From contig CM062380.1 in NCBI GenBank assembly GCA_031310005.1, forward strand, positions 2,542,001-2,606,000: a stretch of 64,000 nucleotides of DNA, written 5' to 3'. Position 1 is the stretch's first letter. Each line of letters starts with the position of its first letter. Of the stretch, positions 10,676 to 22,082 are shown in pieces. The notes under the pieces are model-generated. The model was not told the origin of the DNA. It worked only from the letters and a program-made list of their open reading frames with translations, and did not search any database. Origin of the DNA: Dactylellina haptotyla (Eukaryota; Ascomycota; Orbiliomycetes; Orbiliales; Orbiliaceae). The position numbers and the translations under genes are program-made.

Positions 10676-13217
10676 ATGCCAAGGAAGGCCTTTGTCGCCG
10701 ACTTGCAACAAGTCCAGGCCAGCTCTCCCCACTCCTCGGTCACCAGTACGTTGCCCCTCCGTTTTAACTTTCTCTCCATCAAGGCTTTATATTAAACATT
10801 CTCAAACTAATAAACATTAACTCTATCCTACCAGATATAAAAAAAGGCGATGATGACGGCAGCTTTACGTTCAAGGTCTCACCTGGTGATGGCATCAAGC
10901 CGATTGATGTTACCGCTATGATCCCAGGTATGCATCAATCAATCTCCCTCACCTTTCTGTCATATTCTTAATATATATATATGTTTATGTATATATATAT
11001 TTATGATAAAATATTTAATGCAGTGTAATGTGCTAACGCCGCTGTAGAACTGGGAGATTACCCCTCGGAACATGAATGTTACCTCTTCATCACCTCTGAG
11101 GGTGCCCCTCAGGCCATCTCTGATGCTATCGAGGCCCTCAACGTCCGCGCCACTAAAGTGAATAGCATCATCAATGCAACCGCCGCTGCTATTTGCGCAA
11201 AGCGCGGCGTCAAGAGACAGCATTCTTCGGATGCTGACTTTGATGCAGACGCCATGGACATTGACGAAGACGAGGATGAAACCGAGGATCCATACGGCGA
11301 GGACGATGAAGGCGGCTTTGGTGATTCTGATGAAGAAGGATCCATCGGCGGTTGGTCCTCCGCTCTTTCCGAAAACGAGTTCCCCATCAACGATTCCCAA
11401 GTCGCTGGCTCTACCGATCCGATGGAGTCAGAATACATCAAGGAGTTCTGCACCGACCTACGCTCTGTCAAAACCGCTGGGTTCAAAGTTGGTGTGCTTG
11501 GTGCACTCCCAGGGGGCTCTGGCTACCTGGTCATCTCTATCAAAATCGCGAAGCTGGGCATTAGCGATGAAGCCATGACCGCCTGGAGACTAAATCCTGA
11601 TAAGTATCTGGTCTTGTTGATGCACTACCCTCAGGGTTACAAGCCTCTCTCCGCCATGACCAAAGATAGTTATACCGCAAAGAAATGGGTCCAAGTATAC
11701 GTCGGAACCTCCTCTCGCTACAAGCCAAATTTGCAAGAGGCCATAACCGCGTTCACAAAGGTCAAGAAATTTAAAGAAGACCAGGACGGCAATATTCACA
11801 TTTTCAAGGGCGAAGGAGGCAAGCTGGATGTCCACGGCCTAAGTGACTCCCAGGCCAACCCTTCAGCTACCACATTCGAAGGTACCTTTATCTCCCGGCC
11901 CGTATCAGAACTCTTGAACGAAAGGCTTCTCGCTCTCGCCATGTATCGAGTATCTTACGGGTTCGGCTGGGATGGCGCGGAGATGTTCTACGAAGATTTC
12001 CAAGGCCGGGAACGAACGGACACCGTTGAGGATAAATATTACCAAGAAGATACGGGCACCGCTCACCTCGCCCCCGCCGTCCAGGGTGACGCCCTGCAAG
12101 GAGAGTCCAAATCTGACATTAATATCTCTTTCCCCCTTGTTGCATTCCAATACATGCTCCGCCATTTTGTTCGCTGCACGGAATTCTGTCTAGTTTGTCA
12201 CAATAAAATCGAAGCCAACTTCGAAGCCCTAAAGCCGTATGTTTGTAACAAGCCTCTATGTCTATATCAGTACATGGCACTCGGGTTCGGCCCGAGTATG
12301 GAATATGAAATTCTAGATCAACCCAGTGTCATCGATCTTTTGGTTAGCTTTTGTTGGGTTTCCGCCTCTCACGGGAAGCTCGCTGAGTTCCCCACCGGTC
12401 TTAAGTACGCCCTGTCCCTCTCCCATATTTTCGTATCCCGCAGCTAATGTTCCTTTTTGTTTTTTGTTAGCTTGACTGTCCCAATGCCCGGATCTATGCC
12501 CCATTCTGCCATTTTTGATAGGAATACCCAAGAGATAACTGCTGAACTTGTGGAAGGCGAGGCATTGAGGCTCAACACTGGAGATTGGATCGTCATGACT
12601 GCCTTGGCTGGTTCCGAAACCATCCATTGCAGGGTTGTTGACGGGGAATACTGGCCTAAAGTTAGACTAGCGATTACATCCGTTGGCCCGCAATCCTATT
12701 TCCAACCCGAATCAGAAGCTATGCCGGTGTCTGTGGAACCAAGGATCCAAGTTTCGTACGGTGTCTATCGCAGCAATTTTGATGAGCTTTCCGATCAAGT
12801 GAAGAGGAATTCTATCATACAAATGCTTGATACCTTGCCGTCTATCAACGAGATTAGAGAATGGCTCGTCCTCAACACTAAAGTTGGAGAAGAAGTTAGT
12901 TTGAAGAGTTGGAAAAACAGAATAAGTCCTAGCGCTTTACTCTTGCTCCGCTGGATTGTTGCGAGCAACCGTAGTTGCATCGTGCAAATTGATCAAACTC
13001 TAGAGGATCCTGTGGACCCCACTACGGCGCAAACTCCGCCGGATGTTGCTTCGGGTGTTGACGAAACAAAAGAGAAGAAGGTTATTAATGGCGAAGAGAG
13101 AGTTCACGGAATGGATGGCTGGATCCAGTTCCGATTCGCAATGGGAGCTCCCGACAAAGAACAGCGATTCGTCAACGAAGTACGAACCGCAGTACAAGCC
13201 AATGGACTCCAATGTAT

Positions 13218-13250
<33 letters not shown>

Positions 13251-14861
13251 ATATATATATCTTTTCCTTATCACTGATCAAAAAATTATAGATCCTACGC
13301 TATTTGCCTTTCACGGATCCCCTCTCCAGAATTGGCATTCGATTATCAGAGAAGGGTTACATTTCAGGGAAACAGGTAAAATCTCTTCGCTTTCCCTCTT
13401 CATTGGTGTAATAAAATCCACACAAGTAATAACTGACCACCAATGTAGCTCACGGTCGTGCCTATGGCCATGGTGTTTATCACAGTCTAGATGCCGGAGT
13501 TAGCCTAGGGTATACTAACACCTATCGATCTTACAACTACGGACAGCAAGGAGCAAGCCAGAGGTGGTGGTCCAAGAGTCACCTTTGTATCAATAGTGCG
13601 ATGTGTCTCAATGAGATTGTTAATTTGCCTAATCAATTCGTCAGCAAGGTATACCAAACGAGTTTAATACAAGAAGGGATCGGTGTGGTCATTGCTAACA
13701 TATGGTTTTCTTGCTACAGAGTCCCCATTTGGTTGTAAACAATGTTGATTGGATACAAACCCGATACTTGTTTGTGCAGACCGGAAGGACCCCGGCTGTT
13801 TCTCCCACAACAGTGGCCAGCCTTCCGGCTCCGACGAAGCCACTTCCTCAAGACCCAACAATGCCTCCTAAGGGAATTGGCCACAAGGTCCTCGTGATAC
13901 CGGAAACAGCGTCCACCGTTCGCACTCGAAGTGGGAACAATCAAAACATATCCCAGGCCCAGCCTTCGCCGAATAAAAAATCTCGAATTGGTTCAAAACT
14001 GAAGGGCATTGTCAAGTTAGCGGCTGGGTCCTTCATGGATCCGATCTGCGTGGATGACGGCTACAACTCCTCCGCTACTGATAGCGAAGATGTTGAGATC
14101 TTGTTTATCGACGAGAGAGCGAAGTGTAAGGGGAAGGAAGTTGTCTCAAAGGAAAGCGAAAAGAAGATTGTCAAAAAGAAGGACCCGAATGCGTTCGTCC
14201 CTGGAACCGTAGATATCAAGGGTATCCAACTACTAGCCGAACCGGCATATGCTTCTCCAATGGCAACGAAGCGAATCCAGCAAGAATTGAAAACGTTGCT
14301 CAAGATTCAAGAAACTCATGACCTTGACGAGCTAGGTTGGTACATCAACCAAGAATATATCGAAAATGTTTACCAATGGATCATCGAACTGCATTCTTTC
14401 GAGAGTAATTTACCGCTAGCGAACGACATGAAAAAGGAGAAAGTCAACAGCATAGTCATGGAAGTGAGATTCGGGAAAGACTTCCCAATGACCCCTCCAT
14501 TCTTTAGAGTCATTCGCCCAAGATTCTTGCCATTCCAGAGGAGAGGTGGTGGACATGTTACCGCTGGTGGGGCATTGTGTATGGAACTACTCACGAACTC
14601 AGGTTGGTCGGCGGTGTCGAGCTTGGAGTCAGTTCTGTTACAAATAAAGGTCAGCATCACCTATTCACCAAACTATTCTATCGGAAACTTACTGACAGCC
14701 GTGATTGATAGCTCGCAATGTCTTCGACAGACCCATACCCAGCCCGCCTAGAAGGTGGTGCCAATAGCTCCTATAGCGTTCACGAAGCGAAGGACGCCTT
14801 CATACGGGCCTGCAATACACATGGCTGGCAGGTTCCTCCTGATTTCCATAGCATTATTTGA
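10676..14861 (+). CDS. PARP catalytic domain fused to UBE2Q-like ubiquitin-conjugating domain
   Basis: Eight exons: 10676-10745, 10835-10927, 11048-12404, 12471-13213, 13292-13375, 13449-13648, 13720-14649, 14712-14861; 1208 residues, all phases consistent. Residues about 30-90 look RWD-like (DVTAMIPELGDYPSEHECYLF). An acidic stretch follows at about 119-150. A Cys-pair motif (CLVCHNK and VCNKPLC) lies near 435-460. The PARP fold lies at about 755-880: His in FAFHGSPLQNWHSII and Tyr in GRAYGHGVYHSLDAG are present; the third triad position, in QTRYLFV, is not Glu, so mono-ADP-ribosyl transfer is more likely than polymer synthesis (inference). After a Lys/Ser-rich linker the E2 domain runs from about 1019 to the end, with catalytic Cys1136 in GGALCMELLTNSGWS, as in UBE2Q. 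E2-PARP fusions are known in fungi, but their substrate is not known to me. Confidence 0.9.
13217..13261. repeat. (CT)n-(TA)n tract inside an intron
   Basis: A dinucleotide CT run followed by TA repeats fills most of the 78-bp intron 13214-13291 of the PARP-E2 gene. The intron has a GTATGT donor and a TAG acceptor, so the repeat is spliced out. Confidence 0.9.
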
Positions 14862-15476
14862 GATTCTTGATTCCATATGTTTCGTCTTTTTTCCCTTTTT
14901 ATTATAGTTTGGACAGCTAGGGCGCATGGTGCACGGAAATTTCTATGCATACGGTTATAAACAGGCAGCACCGCAATTTTAGATATTACTACTGAATGGG
15001 ATACATAAACTTATACGGCGCTTTCATATAACTAAGCATGGAGGGGCGTTCATCACTGTCTGTATCACCTTTTTTCCCTTTCTGCAAGGTCTCTTTAGTA
15101 TATTCTATTCTTCACAGTTTCTTGATTTATGATCGAACCTTGGTTATTTAGGTACCGGTCCTTAATCGGTATAATAGCTAGGGAAAGATCTAATTATAAT
15201 AAAAAAAGCTCCATCATTTTACATTGGCTTTTATGTGATTATGAGACGTCGTGAAATTATCTGGTATACAACCTTTTTGGTTTATATAAAGGGTTGATAT
15301 AACTAGTTCACTGGTTAGTATGCGCCCCGCCATCAGTCAACAAATAACCCCAGAAGTATAAAAAGACAAATAATAGGTTCCAGGGTAAATTTCCGAAAAT
15401 TCATAAAGGGGACGTTTAGTCCCATCTGGATCCGGTCGATGGATGCCGGCACGGAAATGATTCTTAGGTCGCTACT
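14862..15476. other. Convergent intergenic region
   Basis: AT-rich sequence between the 3' ends of the PARP-E2 gene and the minus-strand COG8 gene. It should carry both 3' UTRs. I see no gene in it. Confidence 0.5.
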
Positions 15477-16907
15477 TCAACTTAATAACGGACTCGCCGA
15501 GGGCGACCTGATACCCTTCCCGGCCGCGAGTTCTTCCAGCCTCTCCGCCAGAACTCGATGCTTTTGCATAACATCCACCCATTCGCCACCTTCGGCATCT
15601 TCAACCAAATCCTCGCCATTAATCTGCCCGGGGCTATCAACTCCTAGCACCCCTGTCGCAAGGATCATACCGAAATCGCCCCCGAGTCTCCCTAAGCTTC
15701 CTGCCGCATACAGCATCTGTGTCAGTAGCGACTCCCTCGCCGATTTATCTGAGATAACCGGTAGATAATTGCGCAAGCTGGATGTCAACATTGTTACCAA
15801 GTGCGGCACAAATGTAACCAGAGGGCTCGGACTATCGCTATTCCTTGCGCCATCATCTACGTTCGCGCTCAGGATACTCGAACGCCTTATGTTGGGGGTA
15901 ACGGGCGTCTGTGGTGCCAGATATGCGCTAGCTAGGTTCAGTCCGCTCCCGCCGGAAGGTGGGAAGACAGCTCGATACATTGTTACTATTGCGAAACTCT
16001 GTTCGCGGAACACTTCAATCCAGCGTTTGAGAAAGCGTTCGGTCTGGTGGCCTGTTGATTTAATTTTTTTGGCGGCGCTGTCACCGTTGATCTCTGGCGT
16101 CTGCGATTTCGCCCATTCTTCGCGCTCAGCATCTGCGAGTTCACGCAGGGGGTCGAGCGCTTGGAAAAGACTGTTGAGGAAGGAGAGGCGCGCGACGAGG
16201 AATATAGACCCCCATACTTCTTCGCCGGGTGCAATATCTGGGGATGTGCGTTTTAGGTAGCCGATGGTTTTGATGGCTGTGGGGAGTTTCAGCGGGCCGC
16301 GGAGAGTGGTCAGCAGCTGAGTGTTCAGGACTTGGAGGAGGGCGTCGCATTCACGGGTTACAGAAATGATTATAGGGACGGTGGGGTAGAGTTGGTAGAG
16401 ACGTCGGACGTGGGAGTGGATATCGAGGGCGAGAGATGGGTTGGAGGATGTGATTGCGGATTGGAGGAGGGTTGGGAGTTCGAGAATGTCGAGAAGTTTG
16501 GGGAATGTGCGGGCAAGGGTGTGCCTTTTGGAGCGTTCCTGAAGCGCCGGGGAGGATTTGTGATATGTTTTGGAGAAAGAGGTGAGATGGGCGTCCAGCG
16601 CAGGCAGATGGGATTTCAGGGCATTGATGGCGTCGTTGAGCCTGTCGATGGAGGCGGGGATGGTGCTGAGCTGCTCGGAGGAGCTGATGAAGCCCTGGTA
16701 GGATCGCGAGGCGAGAGATTGGAGAGAGAGGTTGACGGAGTGGTGGGCGGACTTGAGGGCGGCGGGCTCGTGGTTGACAATGTCGTTGAAGGAGAGCGAG
16801 GTGAGGCGCGAGAGATATGCCGAAGCCGCGGCGGCTTTGTCGCTGCCGCGTTCCGTTAGCTCTGGCGGGAGGCTGTCGGAGAGGAAGTCGAGGAGAGGGT
16901 CAGCCAT
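15477..16907 (-). CDS. Conserved oligomeric Golgi complex subunit 8 (COG8, Dor1 family)
   Basis: A single exon on the minus strand, 476 residues. COG8 links the two lobes of the COG tether and binds COG7; the complex works at Golgi membranes. The sequence begins MADPLLDFLSDSLPPEL, then has YLSRLTSLSFNDIVNHEPAAL, the Dor1 signature region with a long helical block (SEQLSTIPASIDRLNDAINA), then HTLARTFPKLLDILELPTLLQ and VRRLYQLYPTVPIIISV. A conserved later block is FLKRWIEVFREQSFAIVTMY. The C-terminus ends in an acidic/Ser stretch after a helical segment. It is shorter than animal COG8 (about 610) but within the range of fungal members. The upstream leader carries two repeat tracts. Confidence 0.9.
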   Translation of the reverse strand: MADPLLDFLSDSLPPELTERGSDKAAAASAYLSRLTSLSFNDIVNHEPAALKSAHHSVNLSLQSLASRSYQGFISSSEQLSTIPASIDRLNDAINALKSHLPALDAHLTSFSKTYHKSSPALQERSKRHTLARTFPKLLDILELPTLLQSAITSSNPSLALDIHSHVRRLYQLYPTVPIIISVTRECDALLQVLNTQLLTTLRGPLKLPTAIKTIGYLKRTSPDIAPGEEVWGSIFLVARLSFLNSLFQALDPLRELADAEREEWAKSQTPEINGDSAAKKIKSTGHQTERFLKRWIEVFREQSFAIVTMYRAVFPPSGGSGLNLASAYLAPQTPVTPNIRRSSILSANVDDGARNSDSPSPLVTFVPHLVTMLTSSLRNYLPVISDKSARESLLTQMLYAAGSLGRLGGDFGMILATGVLGVDSPGQINGEDLVEDAEGGEWVDVMQKHRVLAERLEELAAGKGIRSPSASPLLS

Positions 16908-16939
16908 TGTGTCGCGGTAGGGGAGACGGCGATGATTGG

Positions 16940-17080
16940 AACAAAGAAGAAGAAGAAGAAGAAGAGGGGGAGGAGGAGGTCAGGGCACCGGCCACCATCA
17001 CCATCGCGAGCATGACGAGATGAGGTTGAGGTTGAGGTTGAGGTTGAGGTTGAGGTTGAGGTTGAGGTTGAGGTCGAGGT
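16940..17080. repeat. (AGA)n and (GAGGTT)n repeats upstream of COG8
   Basis: A short AGA/GAGG tract at about 16942-16980 is followed, at about 17020-17075, by roughly nine copies of the hexamer GAGGTT. On the COG8 sense strand this reads as CCTCAA/CCTC pyrimidine-rich sequence 20-170 bp before the start codon, so it is likely in the leader or promoter. Confidence 0.9.
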
Positions 17081-17271
17081 GGTGGTCAGGTCGGGTCGCT
17101 GGAGGGAGATGGTGTCCAGTGTCCACAACACACGACCGATGCAGAAATCCAACACGGTCGGTTGTTGTCGCGGGCCGTCAGATGCCACATGTATGTTGTA
17201 TGTAAATGTAAATATGGATATAAAAATATGCACAAGGCAGAAACGATCTGATACGGGGCACGATGGCGCAT

Positions 17272-17932
17272 CTACTCCGGGTAGCACAGGAATGCGCTGA
17301 CTTTATCGTTCCACCAGCCGTCACCGGCGCTGCGTCCGCCGTAGCGATCCGCGTAGTCCCAAACCTTCAGCGCCTGGCTCGCCAGGTTCCCGGTGCCCGG
17401 GTAATGGATGAGGTCGGAGAAAGCGCCTCCGTCGGCTAGTGAGCAATCCTGGTGTCTACATACCCGGAAGCACAAGAAGCAGAGGAAGAGAACAAAACAG
17501 GTAAGCTTTTGGACAATTATTGACCCGGGGGCACTACGTAGGGAAGGATACATGTGGGTACTTACACGCAGAGTGTGCACCGAGTGCCCTTGTCGGGTCC
17601 GAAAGAATGTACTTGAAGGTTGTAGCTGGGACCGACATAGTAGATCGCACCAGCTTTCAGGCCTGTTCGATGCCAGCATTTTGACGACCAGTTGGCACCG
17701 GTGCAGTAATAAACCCCGAGTGATATATCTCTCGTCTACATGGCGAGATACGTTAGCCTGTGACATCGTGCACCGGCGATAAACACCGCTAGGTAGAAGG
17801 GTTCGGAAACATGCATACCTCGAGATTTGAGTCCGGTTGCGCACTCGGCTCTGGTTTCGCTACCGCCTCTGGTGATGCAACGACAAAGGCTGCTAGAGCG
17901 AAAAGAACGGAGATGATATGAGAGAAATACAT
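17272..17932 (-). CDS. Small secreted cysteine-containing protein
   Basis: Three exons on the minus strand, 17932-17819, 17735-17566 and 17455-17272, give 155 residues. The first 19-20 residues (MYFSHIISVLFALAAFVVA) form a clear signal peptide, followed by a short Pro/Glu-rich segment. The mature part has six cysteines, in YYCTGANWSSKCWHR, TRCTLCVHQDC and LCYPE, and many aromatic residues and glycines (GAIYYVGPSYNLQVHSFGPD, GDGWWNDKVSAFLCYPE). An even cysteine number suggests three disulfides and an extracellular place. I do not recognise the family; it resembles the small secreted proteins often listed as candidate effectors, but the sequence gives no function. The joins are supported by phase and by GT..AG sites at both introns (83 and 110 bp). 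Confidence 0.75.
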
Positions 17933-19105
17933 TTGAGATAAGTATTAATGTTGCCTTGATCTCAAAGCAGAGAATGCTAATGTCTGTTATTCTCAAAAGC
18001 AGACTCTGAAGTCTTTGGTGCTTGAGGAGGTATCAATTACTGGTCCGGAATTGCGGTTTGCGGCTGATCGAAGCTGGCGATTGATATATCGTGACAGGCT
18101 TTTCGGGTGCAGCGAAGCGACAGCACTCTTTTATACATGGAATTCCTCCCTAGCGTCTTAACATACGCGCCTCAGTAAAACTTGATACTAAATTGCTACT
18201 ATTGGTTATTAAATTTAAATATAAACATATGTGTATATATATATGATTTTCAGTATCACATAGATATCGACGAGTACTCGGCCCGCCAAAATTGCGACAA
18301 CGAGCACGGCAGCGGCAGAATGCACGCTACTAGCCCCCATCTCGATGCTGCAGCTGCCATTTGCCGGAAACATTCCAATTCGCGATATCGGTATCGATAT
18401 CAGATCGATTCGGCGTTTCAGGTACAAGTTAGTTAGCTTGCTGACTGCAGCGCAGCGTTGTAATACATCATAGATCTGAAACTGCACACGGGAGCGAACG
18501 CTCTCGCAGCCAAGCTTGCGAGCCCGGGTGGGTTTGCCGGTTGATGAAAATGCAAATGGCGGTTAATTACGTTAATTTGCACGTGGACGGGTTCTCTCGA
18601 GGTGGAGTGCGTACGTAACCCCCAGCGCAAAGGAGAGTATGAGATTACACACCCCCCCACACATACACACATATACAAATATATATATATAGAGCCAAGC
18701 TTCTAAATGAAGGGTCCGCTAAGGTGGCCTTCAGGAGTCGTTCCCTGCCAATGTGGGTTCACCGTGGGGCCGTCTGACCTGCGGTCAGCAGCTACATGTA
18801 GCTTGCGAGCTACCTCACCCTAACCTGACCGGGCCTGGTCTTGGCACAAAAGTATGTGTTGCTTGTTGCGAGCTCGGAACCGCGTTTCAGCTGCTGGTGC
18901 TGATGTCCATCGCGCAACTCCATCGACGCCCTTCACCACGACCACACCTCCTTCGCCACGACCACCGCGGCGCTCTGCACCGCCGCCCGGTCGCCCCTCT
19001 TTCATCGCTCCTCATCGCCCCTCACCGCCCCTTATCACTGCTTAGGCTATACCGACGCTCGGTCCTCCTCCTCCAACTCGGGATACGGCTGCTCACCCAC
19101 TCAGC
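17933..19105. other. Intergenic region, divergent
   Basis: This stretch separates the secreted-protein gene (minus) from the PRKRIP1-like gene (plus). It has AT dinucleotide runs near 18233-18244 and 18678-18690 and a CA-rich stretch near 18650-18675. The last 200 bp are C/T-rich and probably form the PRKRIP1 leader. No gene is supportable. Confidence 0.5.
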
Positions 19106-19759
19106 ATGTCGGAAAATATCCCTGAATCCATCCCCACGTCGATGGACCCGCGTTCCCATCGGCCGAACAAGAAACGCGCCCTCTCACCTGCATCGGCGCA
19201 GGCTGCCCAACTGGTCTCTCTCATGAAGAACCCGGATCGTCACATTTCCACAACCAAGTCGCGCGACAAGAAGCTTGCCCCGCCACCCGAAATTGTCGCC
19301 AACGTACAAGGTTCTAGTGCCGGTGCAGGTTCAGGCGAGTTTCACGTTTACAAGGCTAGTAGGCGGCGAGAGTATGAACGACTCAAGATGATGGACGATG
19401 AACTCAAGAAGGAGAAGGAAAAGGAAGAGTTTGATACGAAAACAGACGAGTGGAAGACGAAGGATAACGCGAAAACAGCCAAGAATCGTGCGAAGCGTCA
19501 GAAGAAAAAGCTAGCGCAGGAGAAGAAGAGAGAAAGAGAAGGAACTGGGACCCCTCAACTTGAAGGCGATGACAATGCGGATTCTGAGCCTGCCGATGTT
19601 GCTGTCCCTACAGAAGATAATGCTGGTCCCCAAATCAAGATAATCAAAAATACATCTTCTTCGACAGCTGGTACATCTGCCGGAGGGGCTGCCAATGGCT
19701 ACGAAGCAACTCCCCCAAATGTTGGTAACAGATCGGTTGTTATATTTGACGACGACTAA
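19106..19759 (+). CDS. PRKRIP1-like protein (DUF1168 family)
   Basis: Single exon, 217 residues. Members of this family (human PRKRIP1/C114) are spliceosome-associated proteins that form a long helix in the nucleus. The conserved block is AAQLVSLMKNPDRHISTTKSRDKK followed by PPPEIVANVQGSSAGAGSGEFHVYK and a long charged helix (SRRREYERLKMMDDELKKEK) that carries on into a Lys/Arg-rich coiled coil to about residue 145. The C-terminal third is low-complexity, ending in VVIFDDD, a motif-like acidic end common in this family. It is convergent with CCT3, 252 bp between stop codons. The call rests on the order of these blocks, not on a search. Confidence 0.85.
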   Translation: MSENIPESIPTSMDPRSHRPNKKRALSPASAQAAQLVSLMKNPDRHISTTKSRDKKLAPPPEIVANVQGSSAGAGSGEFHVYKASRRREYERLKMMDDELKKEKEKEEFDTKTDEWKTKDNAKTAKNRAKRQKKKLAQEKKREREGTGTPQLEGDDNADSEPADVAVPTEDNAGPQIKIIKNTSSSTAGTSAGGAANGYEATPPNVGNRSVVIFDDD

Positions 19760-20011
19760 TGCAAATCTCAAGAGAACCGGCCTTGAATTCTTACTCACAA
19801 AACACCCTGGAGCATAGTAGGCGTTTCTGTTGAACTTTCTTGGATTTTTGTTTAGCGGAAATCATCACCATATATCTCGTGGCTCTTACAATTCTTTCAC
19901 TTCTTGTATTACTAGCTTAGTAAATAATGCCTTAGGGTATACAAAATACTTTTGGAGGCCCATGCTAAATATGTCTAATCGATCTAATCACAGTCACATC
20001 AAGTTTCTCAT

Positions 20012-22082
20012 TTACTCTTCACCACCTCCACCACCTCCCTGTCGTCCGCTCTTGGCACCACAGATCTCATCAACTCTCAGCAACAGGCATGCGGACTAGT
20101 CTCTCATGTTAGTACTCTTGAGTTTGCTATTCCGTGAAGGGTTGCGGGTTTGTCCCGCAGACTAGCTTACCTCGACAGCGGTCTTCAAGCTTTGTAGCTT
20201 GACAGCCTCTGGCTCCCATACGCCGTACTCATTCATGTCGATGATTTTGCCGGTATCTCCATTGATACCCCAGGTGGATCCTCCTTCAGCATGCTTCGCC
20301 CTTAGCTGGGTCAAGACCCTGACGGGACTGGCACCGCAGTTCTGAATCAGGGTCCTGGGGATAACTTCCATGGCTTCCGCGACGGCCTTGTATGGCCACT
20401 GCTGAACACCCTCGACTTGCTTGGCGAGCTCCGCCAGCTTGACAGCGACGGCCATCTCAGTAGCACCACCTCCGGGAGATAACCTAGGATGAAAGAAGAC
20501 ATTGCGGGCTACCGACATGGCATCCTGGAGATTTCTCTCGATCTCATTCAAAATATCCTTCGACGGGCCCCTTAATAGGATAGTGCATGCCTTTGGATCC
20601 TCGCACTTGGTAAGGAATGTGAAGTACCTGTTTAAAGCGATTAGTTATAATTTCAAAGATTCAGGCGGGTCCAAAATAAACCTACTCGTCACCAATCTTC
20701 TCGATCTCAAAGAGGCCGCACTTGGTACCAACGTCGCTCTCCTGGAGATCTTCGACCCTGTTGACAATAGTGGCTCCAACAGCACGCGCTATTCTGTTAT
20801 TATCGCTCTTGCGAACTCTTCTCAGAGCTGTAACGTTGCCCTTGAGAAGGTAGTGCTGCGCAAGATCTATTCTCGAATTAGTATTGGCATGTATGTCAAA
20901 TTTAGCCTATTGACCCTACCTGAAACACCCTTCTCTGTTATAACCAAATCAGGCTTCAACGCCAGAATGTGGTCGCACATAGCCTTGACCTGTTGTTCTT
21001 CAATCTCTAGTATTTTATTCCAATCTTCCTCTTTTGAGATCTCAATGTTGGTCTGCGATTCTCCCTTCTTATATTCCAACGTGCAATCCAATAATACTAC
21101 CCTGGGATTTTCTATTCTTCTTCTCATCTTTGGGTGTGTGATATCCTTGTTCAGCATAACGCCGTCTAAGACCTTACTGTCCTCGATTTGACCACCTGGG
21201 ATCTTCTCGATTCTTGCATATCTCTTAATGTCGACCTCTTTCTTTCCACCCCCAAGATCTGAAGCAACAACTCGCACGGCATTTAGTGCAAGGCCGCACA
21301 TGAGATCGCTCCAACGGGAAACGAATTTTGTGCCAATCGACGATGATATCAGTTTCAACATTTCGGCGTCAGATGTGACATCGACTGGGACGGATATCTT
21401 CTCAATAACTTCAAGGGCATCGGAAAGTGCGTGTTTGAAAGCTTGGATGATTGTAACAGGGTGGATCTGGCGTTCGAGGTGGGGGAGCGCTTGTGCTAAT
21501 ATTTCACCGGCTGCATAGGTTTGACTTGAAGTTAGACGGGCTCCAGGCTACCCGCGGGGTGTTCATACTTACCAAGAATGATAACAGTTGTTGTTCCGTC
21601 ACCGACTTCCTCATCCTAGCAAGACGTTCCCAGTTAGTTGAATTTTCCACTTTGGTGCTAGTATTTGGTCCCCAGGACGTACCTGCGTTCTGCTCAGTTC
21701 AATCATGCTCTTCGCGGCTGGGTGGGCAACTTCGATCTCTCGTAGTATCGCGTGGCCATCGTTCGTCAGGACAATACCGCCCATAGGGTCCAACAGCATC
21801 TTCAACATGGCCTTAGGTCCGAGGCATGACCGGATGATATCTGCTACACTGTTTGTTTCGACAACCGTGGTCAGTTTATGCTGCACACGCTTGGAGAACG
21901 ATCACATTGCAGGGGGGGCCTAACGTTTTAGCAGCGGTGATATTCGATAACTGTGCTTTCCTTCCGGTTTGCCGTTCACCGGCAGCGGTGTCTAACCGGA
22001 AATTCAGATGTTAGAATACCCTGATAATGCTAATATGAGGCAGCTTTCCAAGCTCACTCAGCATAATCACCGGAGCTTGCAT
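20012..22082 (-). CDS. CCT3: T-complex protein 1 subunit gamma (CCT3)
   Basis: Eight exons on the minus strand: 22082-22058, 21991-21925, 21848-21683, 21615-21573, 21510-20920, 20866-20686, 20627-20171, 20095-20012; 537 residues, all phases consistent. CCT3 is one of eight subunits of the cytosolic chaperonin TRiC/CCT, which folds actin and tubulin using ATP. Visible group II chaperonin motifs: CLGPKAMLKMLLDPMGGIVL, TNDGHAILREIEVAHPAAKS, DEEVGDGTTTVIILAGEIL (ATP site) and LSPGGGATEMAVAV. VLDGVMLNKDITHPKMRRRI and CDHILALKPDLVITEKGVS identify the gamma subunit. The tail ends in a short glycine run. Two very small 5' exons (25 and 67 nt) are typical of conserved fungal chaperonin genes. Confidence 0.96.

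Noticed and set aside
16332-16859. Plus-strand 175-codon Gly/Glu-rich frame opposite COG8
   Set aside because: It is the shadow of the minus-strand COG8 coding sequence.
17020-17075. GAGGTT hexamers as an interstitial telomere repeat
   Set aside because: The fungal telomere unit is TTAGGG; GAGGTT differs in composition and is not a rotation of it.
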